This document shows positions 8,261 to 16,551 of a stretch of 64,000 nucleotides of DNA, piece by piece. Origin of the DNA: Aurantibacillus circumpalustris (GTDB lineage: Bacteria; Bacteroidota; Bacteroidia; B-17B0; Aurantibacillaceae); NCBI RefSeq assembly GCF_029625215.1, contig NZ_CP121197.1, positions 1,612,001-1,676,000 of the forward strand, written 5' to 3'. A program made the translations under genes and the position numbers. The notes under the pieces were generated by a model. That model was not told where the DNA came from. It ran no database searches and worked only from the letters and a program-made list of their open reading frames with translations. Position 1 is the stretch's first letter. Each line of letters starts with the position of its first letter.

Positions 8261-8427
8261 AAAAGAAAGAAATTTTAGATGACTTAGAAATATTCATTGA
8301 CCCAAAGCCTCTGACAAAAGACGAAGAACTAGGACTAAGTTTATTCATCAGACAACTTAAAGAAAGAAAAGCAAAGCGCCCAACACCAAGCAAGCAAAAT
8401 TTGCTGCGCAAGTCGGCTCAAATATAG
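8257..8427 (+). CDS. Small charged helical protein, partner of the acetyltransferase-like gene
   Basis: A 56-aa ORF (MKKKEILDDLEIFIDPKPLT then KDEELGLSLFIRQLKERKAK) whose ATG overlaps the TGA of the acetyltransferase-like frame, a classic translational coupling. It is highly charged, predicted helical, basic at its C-terminus, and has no signal peptide. The coupling to a GNAT-like protein resembles toxin-antitoxin or modification-pair layouts, but this is inference only. It is the last intact frame before the IS-disrupted ORF. Confidence 0.5.
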   Translation: MKKKEILDDLEIFIDPKPLTKDEELGLSLFIRQLKERKAKRPTPSKQNLLRKSAQI

Positions 8428-8698
8428 AGCTGGCCATTAGCCGTAAAGTTCACGTGCTTCGAAAACGTTATGAATTAAAAGACTATTGAAATAATCTTCC
8501 CAGAATTCGTAAAAAATGCCATCGTTAAGTTTTAAAACAAAATTAGGATCTGAAAACCCCGTCATCGTATTATTTGGACATCAAAGCGTGACACAAGGAG
8601 CTTTAATTATTAAGCAACCTGGCAATGCTAATGTAAGCTCCCCCAAAATTAGGACTATTTGTTAGTAGAAAAAAAACTAATAAATTAACCTAAGCAAA

Positions 8699-8965
8699 AT
8701 GAAGAAAAAACGATTCACCCCCGAACAAATTGCTGCTATCCTCAAAGAGTTTGATACCGGCAAACCATTAGAAGAAATTGTAAGAACACATGGCGTTAGC
8801 AAAGCTGCGTTTTATAAATGGCGACAGCGTTATGGAGGCATGAGCTCTGATGAGTTAAGAAAGATGAAATCCCTGGAAGAAGAAAACAGGCGCTTAAAGC
8901 ATATGTATGCTGAACTTGCGCTCGATTTAAAGTTGGCAAAGGAGATCATTGAAAAAAAGCTCTAA
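8699..8965 (+). CDS. IS3-family transposase OrfA (HTH protein)
   Basis: An 88-aa protein with the HTH_Tnp_1 fold: [18 protein letters not shown], then [17 protein letters not shown], then a leucine-zipper-like coiled coil ([20 protein letters not shown]) used for multimerisation. It binds the terminal repeats. Residue 25 is Glu here and Lys in the second copy, the only amino-acid difference seen between the copies. The last codons hold an A-AAA-AAG slippery heptamer for production of OrfAB. Confidence 0.93.
   Translation: MKKKRFTPEQIAAILKEFDTGKPLEEIVRTHGVSKAAFYKWRQRYGGMSSDELRKMKSLEEENRRLKHMYAELALDLKLAKEIIEKKL
8953..8959 (+). other. Programmed -1 frameshift heptamer A-AAA-AAG
   Basis: In the orfA frame the codons are GAA-AAA-AAG-CTC-TAA, so the heptamer A-AAA-AAG lies two codons before the orfA stop. 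The orfB frame is -1 relative to orfA and is open from 8953 onward, after a TGA at 8950-8952. Slippage here would yield the fused OrfAB transposase usual in the IS3 family. Confidence 0.75.
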
Positions 8966-9048
8966 AGCCTTGCGTTAAAAAACAAATAGCAACTGAAATA
9001 TGCAGCAGTGGTAATTACCGCATCAGCAGGGCGTGCAGGATCCTTAAC

Positions 9049-9867
9049 TTGGGAAAATCAAGCATCTATTATAAAACCAAGAAAGACGATAAAAAAGTTA
9101 TGGATGAATTACGCTTAAAGGCCGATGAACATCCACGAGAGGGTTTTTGGAAGGCATACGGACGAATTAGATTAGAAGGAAATATTTGGAATCATAAACG
9201 TGTACATAGAATTTATAAAGCGATGAAATTAAACCTAAGAAGAAAAGGCAAGAGACGTTTGCCTGCTAGAACTAAAGAAACACTTGTAGTTCCTGCATAC
9301 ATCAATCACACCTGGTCTATTGATTTTATGCATGATGCCCTTATAAATGGAAGAAAGTTTAAAACCTTTAATGTGATAGATGATTACAATCGTGAAGTTT
9401 TACATATTGAAATTGATCATTCATTAAAAAGCAATGCTGTTGTTTGGGTATTAAACAGACTTATTAACCAAAGAACAAAGCCTTGCACAATAAGAATGGA
9501 TAATGGTCCGGAGTTTATTGCCGGATTAACTAAAGAGTGGAGTGAGATGCATCACATCGATTTTCATTATATACAACCAGGCAAACCAACTCAGAATGCA
9601 TATATTGAACGCTTTAACGGAACATACCGACGACATGTACTAGATGCATATTTGTTTGAAGATCTTAATGAAGTTAGAGAGGTGACAGATATTTTTATTC
9701 ATGACTACAACAACAAACGACCTCATGATAGCCTAGGAGGATTATCCCCAATTCTATTCAAACTAAAGAATGTTGATTTATTGAAAACTCGAAAAGAGTT
9801 TCCAACAAGTCAACATTCTCATACATATAATAATGAACTTTTAATTAAAAATTCTACTTTTGAGTAG
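9049..9867 (+). CDS. IS3-family transposase OrfB (DDE integrase domain)
   Basis: 272 aa counted from a TTG at 9049, but the frame is open from 8953 and the active product is probably the OrfAB fusion. DDE catalytic residues are Asp92 (WSIDF), Asp151 (IRMDNGPEF) and Glu187 (AYIERFNG), with the family's 35-residue spacing between the last two. HTH_21-like and rve domains are recognisable. The C-terminus ends 21 bases before the right inverted repeat ends. The second copy is identical at protein level. Confidence 0.93.
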   Translation: MGKSSIYYKTKKDDKKVMDELRLKADEHPREGFWKAYGRIRLEGNIWNHKRVHRIYKAMKLNLRRKGKRRLPARTKETLVVPAYINHTWSIDFMHDALINGRKFKTFNVIDDYNREVLHIEIDHSLKSNAVVWVLNRLINQRTKPCTIRMDNGPEFIAGLTKEWSEMHHIDFHYIQPGKPTQNAYIERFNGTYRRHVLDAYLFEDLNEVREVTDIFIHDYNNKRPHDSLGGLSPILFKLKNVDLLKTRKEFPTSQHSHTYNNELLIKNSTFE

Positions 9868-9956
9868 TCCAATTTTGGGGAGCTTACACTAACCTGTATA
9901 ATATTTTTACTTTATATGGAAAAACTGTAGGCTTACATCTTCTCTCTTAATATTTC

Positions 9957-10733
9957 CTACTCTCCCTTAAATTCAGGTTTTCGTTTTTCTAAAAAAGCAC
10001 TTACGCCTTCTTTGTAATCGTAACTGTTAGCCGATTTTACCTGTAAATCTTTTTCGAGATTTAATTGCTGAGATAAAGTGTTGTTGTATGTTTCATTCAA
10101 CAAGCGTTTGGTTAAGCCAATTGCTTGCGTGGGCATTGAAGCAACATGTTGTGCATTTACTGTTGCTTGAGCAAGCAAAGCGTTATCATCAAAAATTTTA
10201 TACACCATGCCGTATTGCATTGCTTCTTCTGCTGTTGCTTTATCGCCAGTTATCATTAAAGCGCTCGCCATATTAAATCCGATAAGTCTTGGTAAAGTAT
10301 AGGTGCCACCACTGTCGGGTATTAATCCAATTTTACTAAAAGCCTGAATAAAACTTGCCGACTTTGCTGCAAATACAATGTCACAGGCTAAAGCAATATT
10401 TGCGCCAGCTCCAGCTGCCACACCATTTACAGCAGCAATGATTGGTTTTTCAATGTTACGAATTCTTAAAATGATAGGATTGTAATGTTCGTCAACGATT
10501 TTTTCAATGCCAGGTCCGTTAGGATCTGTTGCTTCTGCTAAATCTTGTCCCGCGCAAAAAGCTTTTCCTTCACCAGTAATTACAATGGCACGGATGTTTT
10601 TGTCTTTTTCTGCTTTATCAAGTTCAGAAATAAGTTGTAAAGCCATTTCACGGTTAAAGCTGTTAAACTTATCAGGACGATTTAATTTTAAAACAAGAAC
10701 ATTTGTTTTTATTTCAGATAAAATGAAAGACAT
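9957..10733 (-). CDS. Enoyl-CoA hydratase/isomerase family protein, PaaG-like
   Basis: A 258-aa crotonase-fold enzyme. The oxyanion-hole segments are GKAFCAGQDLAEA and GVAAGAGANIALACD; the region SKIGLIPDSGGTYTLPRLIG carries the Asp typical of isomerase-type members. Closest in my recollection is PaaG (ring-epoxide isomerase of phenylacetyl-CoA degradation), but no other paa genes are in view, so a general enoyl-CoA hydratase in fatty-acid oxidation is an alternative. It is cytoplasmic. Its stop lies 68 bases from the right end of IS copy 1. Confidence 0.85.
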   Translation of the reverse strand: MSFILSEIKTNVLVLKLNRPDKFNSFNREMALQLISELDKAEKDKNIRAIVITGEGKAFCAGQDLAEATDPNGPGIEKIVDEHYNPIILRIRNIEKPIIAAVNGVAAGAGANIALACDIVFAAKSASFIQAFSKIGLIPDSGGTYTLPRLIGFNMASALMITGDKATAEEAMQYGMVYKIFDDNALLAQATVNAQHVASMPTQAIGLTKRLLNETYNNTLSQQLNLEKDLQVKSANSYDYKEGVSAFLEKRKPEFKGE

Positions 10734-10799
10734 AAGAATTTACGATTTATAAATTTACAATTGACGATTGATGCAGTACTATATTTTGTTTAGAATTTA

Positions 10800-11252
10800 T
10801 TAAACTCCGAATTGCCTCAAGTGATGATCGAGGTGTTTTACCTGCAGGAGATCCCAATCACCAATAGTCATTTCTCCAAAAAAAGGATGCGCGTTTTTAG
10901 TTAATCCTGCAGGGCCTTTCTGTTGAAAGGCTTCAATAGTTTCTACGAGTTTGGTTCTTTCCTGTTCAAAAATGCGTTGATCCACTATTTTAGCCTCGCT
11001 AAAGGTTGGCAAGTTTCTTTTGAATTCGGGATCATTCACCAATTGTTTTTTTGCAGTTTTTCCAAATAAGAGTTTTACGATTGGATTTATTTTTGGCACT
11101 AACTCCCCAGTTGCAGTTTTAATAGGCATCTGACAATGCGCCAACATTTGGGCTACATTCATTTTACCCCACTGAGGTTGTGTTTGCGGAGTTAATTGGT
11201 GAATGCGATCAATATAATTTTGTGCAGTTTCTTTTTTAAAAATACTTTCCAT
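10800..11252 (-). CDS. DUF1569 family protein (DinB-like four-helix fold)
   Basis: A 150-aa cytoplasmic protein with the DUF1569 pattern: WGKMNVAQMLAHCQMPIKTA near residue 30, GKTAKKQLVNDPEFKRNLPT in the middle, HPFFGEMTIGDWDLLQVKHLDHHLRQF at the end. The conserved His residues resemble the metal site of DinB/YfiT proteins. Function is unknown. A single gene with AT-rich spacers on both sides. Confidence 0.82.
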   Translation of the reverse strand: MESIFKKETAQNYIDRIHQLTPQTQPQWGKMNVAQMLAHCQMPIKTATGELVPKINPIVKLLFGKTAKKQLVNDPEFKRNLPTFSEAKIVDQRIFEQERTKLVETIEAFQQKGPAGLTKNAHPFFGEMTIGDWDLLQVKHLDHHLRQFGV

Positions 11253-11386
11253 GATGTTGGCTTTACCTTAAGTATTAAATATAAATTTAATATTAAAGTA
11301 ATAAAAGTGCTTTTAGATAAAAGTTAGAATAAATTAGACAAAAAAACCAAAATATAACCTCTGTCAGGGGTGCAGCGGTTTAAACA

Positions 11387-12340
11387 CTAAAAATCGTTGC
11401 TGAGCTGATTGGTAGCTTTTTGCAAAATTTCAAAAGCATTTTCGGCCATTAAATTCTCGCGATCGAGTGTTGGATTAATTTCCACCATCTCAAAACAAAC
11501 AATCTTTTTACTTCTCATGATATAATAAATCAAATTTCCAGCTTCTTTTTCAGTGATACCATTTGGTACGGGAGTCCCAGTTCCACTAGAAATACGTGAA
11601 TCCATACTATCCACATCAAAACTTACATATATAATATCGCAATGATCCAGATGATTTAGTGATTCAATGGCAACGCGTTCTACCGCTTTTTTACGAATTT
11701 CTTGTAAGTTAAAAACACGTACTTTATTTTTTTTAATAAGGTAATCTTCTGGAGCTTCGAAGTCTCTTAGAGCAATAAATACAAGATCATTATAGGTGAT
11801 CTTCGGCATAATACCACCTAAATGTTTCAACTTTTCCCAGTATTCGATTGTTTCATCGTCTGGTTTATTTTGTTGTCTGTCTTTATTATCTTCACCGAGT
11901 ACACAGCAGAGTGGCATTCCGTGCATGTTACCACTTGGAGTCGTGTAAGGACTGTGCATATCAGCATGAGCATCAATCCATATTACACCAAGCTTCTTGT
12001 CAGGATAGGCCATTTTGATGCCGCTTATGGTACCTAAAGCCGAACTATGATCGCCGGCTAACACAATAGGAACCTCATCGGCCTTAAGTGTTTTTTGAAT
12101 TTCTTTAGCTATTCTTTCATTTAGAGTGAAAATTCCACGAATTCTTTTTGCGTAATCATGCACCACAGGCTCAAGTAGGAGCTTGTTTTCGGTTGGAATT
12201 TCAACGGACTTAAAACGTTTAAAAAATGGACTTCCAAAATCAAGTGCGGCAATTTTAATAGCATCAACACCCATGCTGGCACCTCTTGTTCCAGCCCCGA
12301 TTTCACTTTTAACTTCAATAATCTTAATAGGTTTTATCAT
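11387..12340 (-). CDS. rocF: Arginase
   Basis: A 317-aa ureohydrolase hydrolysing arginine to ornithine and urea. The manganese-binding motifs are all present: GDHSS (His98), DAHADMH (Asp123, His125, Asp127) and DVDSMD near residue 245. The NMHGMPL stretch and GTGTPVPNG also match arginases better than agmatinases. It is divergent from an arginine decarboxylase gene across 161 bp, so two arginine-consuming enzymes share one control region. Confidence 0.9.
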   Translation of the reverse strand: MIKPIKIIEVKSEIGAGTRGASMGVDAIKIAALDFGSPFFKRFKSVEIPTENKLLLEPVVHDYAKRIRGIFTLNERIAKEIQKTLKADEVPIVLAGDHSSALGTISGIKMAYPDKKLGVIWIDAHADMHSPYTTPSGNMHGMPLCCVLGEDNKDRQQNKPDDETIEYWEKLKHLGGIMPKITYNDLVFIALRDFEAPEDYLIKKNKVRVFNLQEIRKKAVERVAIESLNHLDHCDIIYVSFDVDSMDSRISSGTGTPVPNGITEKEAGNLIYYIMRSKKIVCFEMVEINPTLDRENLMAENAFEILQKATNQLSNDF

Positions 12341-12501
12341 ATAGTTCTATTTATTTCAAACTTAAGTGGATTAAAGGCCAAATTATTGGACCAATTGAAC
12401 CCTAATCTTTACAATTTCTTAATTATTAGCCTTATTTTTATGCAATCTAAATGAGTTACTTTGCTCTAAAAGTGTTAAACCAAATAACTTAGATTTAAAC
12501 A

Positions 12502-13899
12502 ATGGATAATTTGTATTCAACTTTAATCAACCAAACTTTCAATTTCCCGCAAGAAGGGTTTGAAGTAAAGGATGATGAACTCTATTTTAATGACATTCCT
12601 TTAATGGATATTATTAAACAGTACGGCACTCCGCTCCGAATTAGTTATTTGCCCAAAATAGGTTCACAAATACAAAAAGCCAAACGTTTATTCAACGTTG
12701 CCATGGCGAAAGTGGATTATAAAGGCAAATATGTTTATTGTTATTGCACTAAAAGCTCCCACTTTAGTTTTGTATTAGATGAAGTACTTAAAAATGATGT
12801 ACATATTGAGACTTCATCGGCGTTTGACTTACAAATTATCAAAGAACAATTTCAAAAAAAGGCATTAGACAAAGATACGTATATTATTTGTAACGGGTAT
12901 AAGAGGCAGACCTATAAACAGAACATTTGCGAGCTTATTAATGATGGCTTTAATGTTATACCAGTGTTAGATCACTTGGATGAAATTGATTATTATAAAA
13001 AGCATAGTAAGGCTGAGAAGGTTAATTTCGGCATAAGAATAAGCACAGAAGAAGAACCTTCTTTTACATTTTACACCTCGCGTTTAGGCATTCGCAACAG
13101 TGAGATCATGAATCTTTACAATGAAAAGATTAAACCTAATCCCAGATTTGATTTAAAACTATTGCACTTTTTTATTAATACAGGAATAAAAGACACAATT
13201 TATTATTGGACAGAATTAAACAAGTGTCTCAATATTTACAAAGAGCTACGTGAAGTCTGCCCGGGCTTAGATTCTCTGAATATTGGAGGAGGTATGCCAA
13301 TTAAGAATTCGCTTGGTTTTGAATACGATTACGAATACATGATTGAAGAAATTGTGGCACAAATAAAATCGTTTTGTGAGCAAAATGAAATCCCTGAACC
13401 CAATATATTTACGGAGTTTGGCTCTTTTACAGTAGGCGAGAGCGGCGCAACCCTTTATTCAATAGTAGATCAAAAAAAGCAAAATGACCGTGAGACCTGG
13501 TATTTTATTGATAGCAGTTTTATTACTACGCTACCAGATACGTGGGGAATTAATCAACGCTTTATTTTACTGGCGATTAATAATTGGGATAAACCTTATG
13601 GACCTGTGAATTTGGGCGGTATGACCTGTGACAGCATGGATTATTATAATACCGAAGCCCATACCAATCAGGTGTTTTTACCTATTATTGATAAAAATCA
13701 AAAACAACCACAGTACATTGGTTTTTTCCATACAGGCGCTTATCAAGAGGCTTTAAGCGGTTATGGTGGAACACAGCATTGTTTAATTCCCGCTCCAAAA
13801 CACGTTTTAATTGACCGAGATGAGGACGGAAAAATTTCAACACGATTGTTTGCAAAAGAACAAAGTTACAAGAGCATGCTTAAGATACTAGGCTATTAA
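12502..13899 (+). CDS. speA: Arginine decarboxylase, fold-type III PLP enzyme
   Basis: A 465-aa enzyme of the alanine-racemase/ornithine-decarboxylase fold. The Schiff-base Lys is probably Lys84 in YCYCTKSSHFSF. LNIGGGMPIK and FTEFGSFTVGESGA form the phosphate/substrate sites, and MTCDSMDYYN holds the second active-site Cys-Asp. It matches the shorter type common in Bacteroidota, annotated as arginine decarboxylase, about 190 residues shorter than E. coli SpeA. It would make agmatine for polyamines. Another basic amino acid as substrate is possible. Confidence 0.8.
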   Translation: MDNLYSTLINQTFNFPQEGFEVKDDELYFNDIPLMDIIKQYGTPLRISYLPKIGSQIQKAKRLFNVAMAKVDYKGKYVYCYCTKSSHFSFVLDEVLKNDVHIETSSAFDLQIIKEQFQKKALDKDTYIICNGYKRQTYKQNICELINDGFNVIPVLDHLDEIDYYKKHSKAEKVNFGIRISTEEEPSFTFYTSRLGIRNSEIMNLYNEKIKPNPRFDLKLLHFFINTGIKDTIYYWTELNKCLNIYKELREVCPGLDSLNIGGGMPIKNSLGFEYDYEYMIEEIVAQIKSFCEQNEIPEPNIFTEFGSFTVGESGATLYSIVDQKKQNDRETWYFIDSSFITTLPDTWGINQRFILLAINNWDKPYGPVNLGGMTCDSMDYYNTEAHTNQVFLPIIDKNQKQPQYIGFFHTGAYQEALSGYGGTQHCLIPAPKHVLIDRDEDGKISTRLFAKEQSYKSMLKILGY

Positions 13900-13985
13900 T
13901 GTAAGATGGAAATGGAAAATGGAAAAGGGAAGATGGAAAATGGGTTACCCTACATCTTCCATTTCACCTTTTACATCTTACATTT
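13899..13985. repeat. Quasi-palindromic word repeat, family A, locus 1
   Basis: The spacer right after the decarboxylase stop consists of a purine-rich arm made of variants of the words GTAAGATGGAAAATGG, a centre GGGTTACCC, and a pyrimidine-rich arm made of the complementary words (CATCTTCCATTT, TTTTACATCTTACATTTT). The arms are complementary only in a shuffled, imperfect way. Similar words occur at 32285-32355 and 39823-39847. Confidence 0.75.
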
Positions 13986-14089
13986 TGTGCGTGTTAGTTA
14001 TTTCTTTAAATCTTTCAGCATATATCCAATAAAGGTTTACGATTAGATTGCATTTTTTTTAACTTTACCAGCTTTATACCACTTATTTT

Positions 14090-15112
14090 ATGGCATTATT
14101 CGACTTTTTAACACAAGACATCGCAATTGACTTAGGAACTGCAAACACAATTATCATCAATAACGATAAGGTTGTTGTAGATGAGCCGAGTATAGTAGCG
14201 ATGGATAGAACCAGTGGTAGAATAATCGCAGTAGGGCGTCAGGCTCAAATGATGCATGGAAAAACCCATGAGAATATTAAAACTATTCGTCCTTTGAAGG
14301 ATGGAGTAATTGCAGATTTTCAGGCAGCTGAAGAAATGATTAAAGGAATGATCAAGATGATTAATCCCGGAAATCGTTTTTTTAAACCGTCTTTACGAAT
14401 GGTAATTTGTATTCCTAGTGGTATTACGGAGGTTGAGAAACGTGCGGTTAGAGATAGTGCAGAACATGCCGGAGCAAAAGAGGTGTATATGATTCACGAA
14501 CCTATGGCCGCGGCAATTGGTATGGGTATTGATGTGGAAGAACCCATGGGAAATATGATTATTGATATTGGTGGTGGTACTTCAGAAATTGCCGTTATTG
14601 CCTTAGGAGGGATTGTTTGTGATAAATCTACAAGAATTGCGGGTGATGATTTTAACGCCAACATTGAAGAGTATATGCGCCGTCAACATAACATCTTAAT
14701 TGGTGAACGTAGCGCCGAGCGTGTGAAAATCGAAGTTGGAGCGGCTATGACGGAAATTGAAAATCCGCCAGCAGATTACGCAGTGCAGGGGCGCGATTTA
14801 ATGAGTGGTATTCCAAAAGAAGTATACATTAGTTACGTAGAAATTGCGCATTGTTTGGATAAATCCATTTCAAAAATAGAAGAGGCAATTTTAAATGCCT
14901 TAGAGATGACACCCCCTGAATTAGCTGCAGATATTTACCGTAAAGGAATTTACATGGCGGGTGGTGGTTCACTGTTAAGAGGTTTAGATAAGCGTATTTC
15001 ACTTAAAACGAAATTACCGGTACATGTGTGCGAAGATCCTTTACGTGCAGTAGCAAGAGGTACAGGAATCGCACTTAAAAATGTTCATAAATTTCCTTTC
15101 CTTATTAAGTAA
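14090..15112 (+). CDS. mreB: Rod shape-determining protein MreB
   Basis: A 340-aa actin-like ATPase forming filaments under the inner membrane that guide the elongasome. Actin-fold motifs: DIAIDLGTANT (phosphate 1), NMIIDIGGGTSEIAVIALGG (phosphate 2) and GIYMAGGGSLLRGLDKRIS (adenosine). Length is normal. It begins the mreB-mreC-mreD-mrdA-rodA block; the next gene follows after 91 bases that contain a 16-bp palindrome. Confidence 0.97.
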   Translation: MALFDFLTQDIAIDLGTANTIIINNDKVVVDEPSIVAMDRTSGRIIAVGRQAQMMHGKTHENIKTIRPLKDGVIADFQAAEEMIKGMIKMINPGNRFFKPSLRMVICIPSGITEVEKRAVRDSAEHAGAKEVYMIHEPMAAAIGMGIDVEEPMGNMIIDIGGGTSEIAVIALGGIVCDKSTRIAGDDFNANIEEYMRRQHNILIGERSAERVKIEVGAAMTEIENPPADYAVQGRDLMSGIPKEVYISYVEIAHCLDKSISKIEEAILNALEMTPPELAADIYRKGIYMAGGGSLLRGLDKRISLKTKLPVHVCEDPLRAVARGTGIALKNVHKFPFLIK

Positions 15113-15130
15113 ACCAAACCGTTAGAGTGT

Positions 15131-15146
15131 AGCTTTAGCTAAAGCT
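15131..15146. repeat. Perfect 16-bp palindrome between mreB and mreC
   Basis: AGCTTTAGCTAAAGCT is identical to its reverse complement. It lies in the only substantial spacer of the mre operon. It could be a protein-binding site or a processing hairpin; no U-tract follows. Confidence 0.5.
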
Positions 15147-15203
15147 TTCGTTTGTATTTAAACCAGCAGGCGTGCGGCGAGCCTCATAAATTTTAAAACA
15201 CGC

Positions 15204-16043
15204 ATGAAAAACTTATTTGCCTTTATTTTAAAGCATAATTTCATTTTTGTTTTTCTTTTCCTTCAGGTTATTTGCGGGTGGTTATTAGTTCAAAGCAGTG
15301 GATTTCAGGGCGCTCACGTATTAAATTCCTCAAACAAAGTTGTTGCTAATATTTATGAAACAACGGCAAATACAAAAGAGTATTTTTCGTTAAAGCAGGA
15401 AAATGAAAAATTGGCACGTGAAAATTCAGTTCTTCGAAATTTTTTAAAAGCAAATTATGCAGTTTTACCAATGAAAGAGTTTGTAAATAATGACACTCTC
15501 TACAAACAACAATATTCCTACATAAACGCTAAGGTTGTTAACTCTTCAGTAAACAAGCGCCGTAATTATTTAACCTTAAATGTTGGCTCAGAACAAGGTA
15601 TAACGCAAGATATGGCCGTGATGGCTTCTGATGGAATTGTAGGCATTGTTACCAACGCTTCACAAAATTTCTCAAGCGCTATGAGTCTTCTACATAAAGA
15701 TATGCGGGTGAATTGTCAGTTAAAGAAAGATGGTAGCTATGGCCCGCTCATATGGGATGGTTTGGATTATAGATATTGTTTGTTAACCGATATTCCAACA
15801 CACTCTAAAATAACAAAAGGTGATACAGTTATAACAAGTGAACTTTCTGGTATTTTTCCTGAGGGCATTATGGTAGGAACGATTGAAAGTTACGAGCGCC
15901 GTCGCAACGAATCTTATTATACTGCAAAAGTAAAATTAAGCGCCGACCTTAAAAAAGTGAATCATGTATACGTGATTAAAAATAAATTTAAAAACGAACG
16001 CGATTCCATTGAAAAAATAGCACAGAAACAAATTGACGACTGA
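15204..16043 (+). CDS. mreC: Rod shape-determining protein MreC
   Basis: A 279-aa bitopic protein: short cytoplasmic N-terminus, one membrane segment (about residues 10-30), a coiled coil (TKEYFSLKQENEKLARENSV), then the periplasmic beta domain (LNVGSEQGITQDMAVMASDG, GIVGIV, LKKDGSYGPLIWDG). MreC links MreB filaments to PBP2/RodA. mreD starts inside its 3' end with an 11-base overlap. Confidence 0.93.
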   Translation: MKNLFAFILKHNFIFVFLFLQVICGWLLVQSSGFQGAHVLNSSNKVVANIYETTANTKEYFSLKQENEKLARENSVLRNFLKANYAVLPMKEFVNNDTLYKQQYSYINAKVVNSSVNKRRNYLTLNVGSEQGITQDMAVMASDGIVGIVTNASQNFSSAMSLLHKDMRVNCQLKKDGSYGPLIWDGLDYRYCLLTDIPTHSKITKGDTVITSELSGIFPEGIMVGTIESYERRRNESYYTAKVKLSADLKKVNHVYVIKNKFKNERDSIEKIAQKQIDD

Positions 16044-16551
16044 GATAGTAAAAAATATTTTAAGGTTTTTTCTGCTTGTAATATTGCAAGTACTCGTAAT
16101 TCAGAATATAAACTTAACGGGTTATGTTATTCTGTTGCCATATATTTTAGCAGTTTTAATTTTACCATTTGAGACAAATAAACTCATTGTGCTTTTTGTC
16201 TCATTTTTTTTAGGAGTATGCGTAGATTATTTTTATGACTCTTCTGGTCTGCACGCTGCGGCCTGCACAATAATGGGGTTTTCACGGTTTTATGTTTTAA
16301 AGTACATTGCTCCACGCGATGGATACGATATGGGTGTTAGACCTACAATAGAAGATATGGGACTCGAATGGTTTTTAAGATATGCCGGAACACTTGTTTT
16401 TATTCATCATTTCTTTCTTTTTTATTTAGAAATTTTTCGATTTTCTGAATTTTTCTCGACTTTTTTTAGAGTTGTACTGAGCAGTATTGGAACTTTAATT
16501 TTAATTTACCTGATACAGTTTTTGTTCTTCAGTAATAAACGGCGTGCATGA
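16033..16551 (+). CDS. mreD: Rod shape-determining protein MreD
   Basis: A 172-aa polytopic inner-membrane protein with about five hydrophobic segments; the LGVCVDYFYDSSGLHAAAC region is typical of MreD. The only suitable start is TTG at 16033, overlapping mreC by 11 bases; no ATG lies near the N-terminus. mrdA starts 4 bases before its end. Position between mreC and mrdA makes the call firm despite low sequence conservation of the family. Confidence 0.88.
   Translation: MTTEIVKNILRFFLLVILQVLVIQNINLTGYVILLPYILAVLILPFETNKLIVLFVSFFLGVCVDYFYDSSGLHAAACTIMGFSRFYVLKYIAPRDGYDMGVRPTIEDMGLEWFLRYAGTLVFIHHFFLFYLEIFRFSEFFSTFFRVVLSSIGTLILIYLIQFLFFSNKRRA

Larger units (their letters stand above)
8632..9888 (+). 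mobile_element. IS3-family insertion sequence, IS407-group-like, copy 1 (1257 bp)
   Basis: The element begins TGTAAGCTCCCCC and ends GGGGAGCTTACA, with terminal inverted repeats of about 24 bp (one indel). It is bordered by 4-bp direct repeats CTAA (8628-8631 and 9889-9892). It carries orfA and orfB in a -1 frame relation. The [10 protein letters not shown] catalytic region and the 4-bp duplication point to the IS407 group of IS3. The copy at 36491-37747 is the same length and almost identical, so transposition was recent. Confidence 0.95.
8516..9950 (+). pseudogene. Small ORF split by the IS3 element
   Basis: An ATG at 8516 opens a frame (MPSLSFKTKLGSENPVIVLF and on) that enters the IS at 8632. 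Removing the IS plus one copy of the CTAA duplication restores a continuous frame that ends with ANLYNIFTLYGKTVGLHLLS and TAA at 9948-9950, 57 residues in all. That the frame is restored exactly at the duplication supports this being an ORF before insertion, though so short a frame could be chance. A stop precedes the ATG directly, so it is not the tail of a longer upstream frame. Family not recognised. Confidence 0.4.

Noticed and set aside
9957-10733. Enoyl-CoA hydratase as part of a phenylacetate operon
   Set aside because: No other paa genes are nearby, so only the family-level call is kept.
10738-10772. TTTACGATTTATAAATTTACAATTGACG-like words upstream of the enoyl-CoA hydratase gene
   Set aside because: They resemble another word-repeat family, but only one short arm is present and a chance AT-rich sequence cannot be ruled out.
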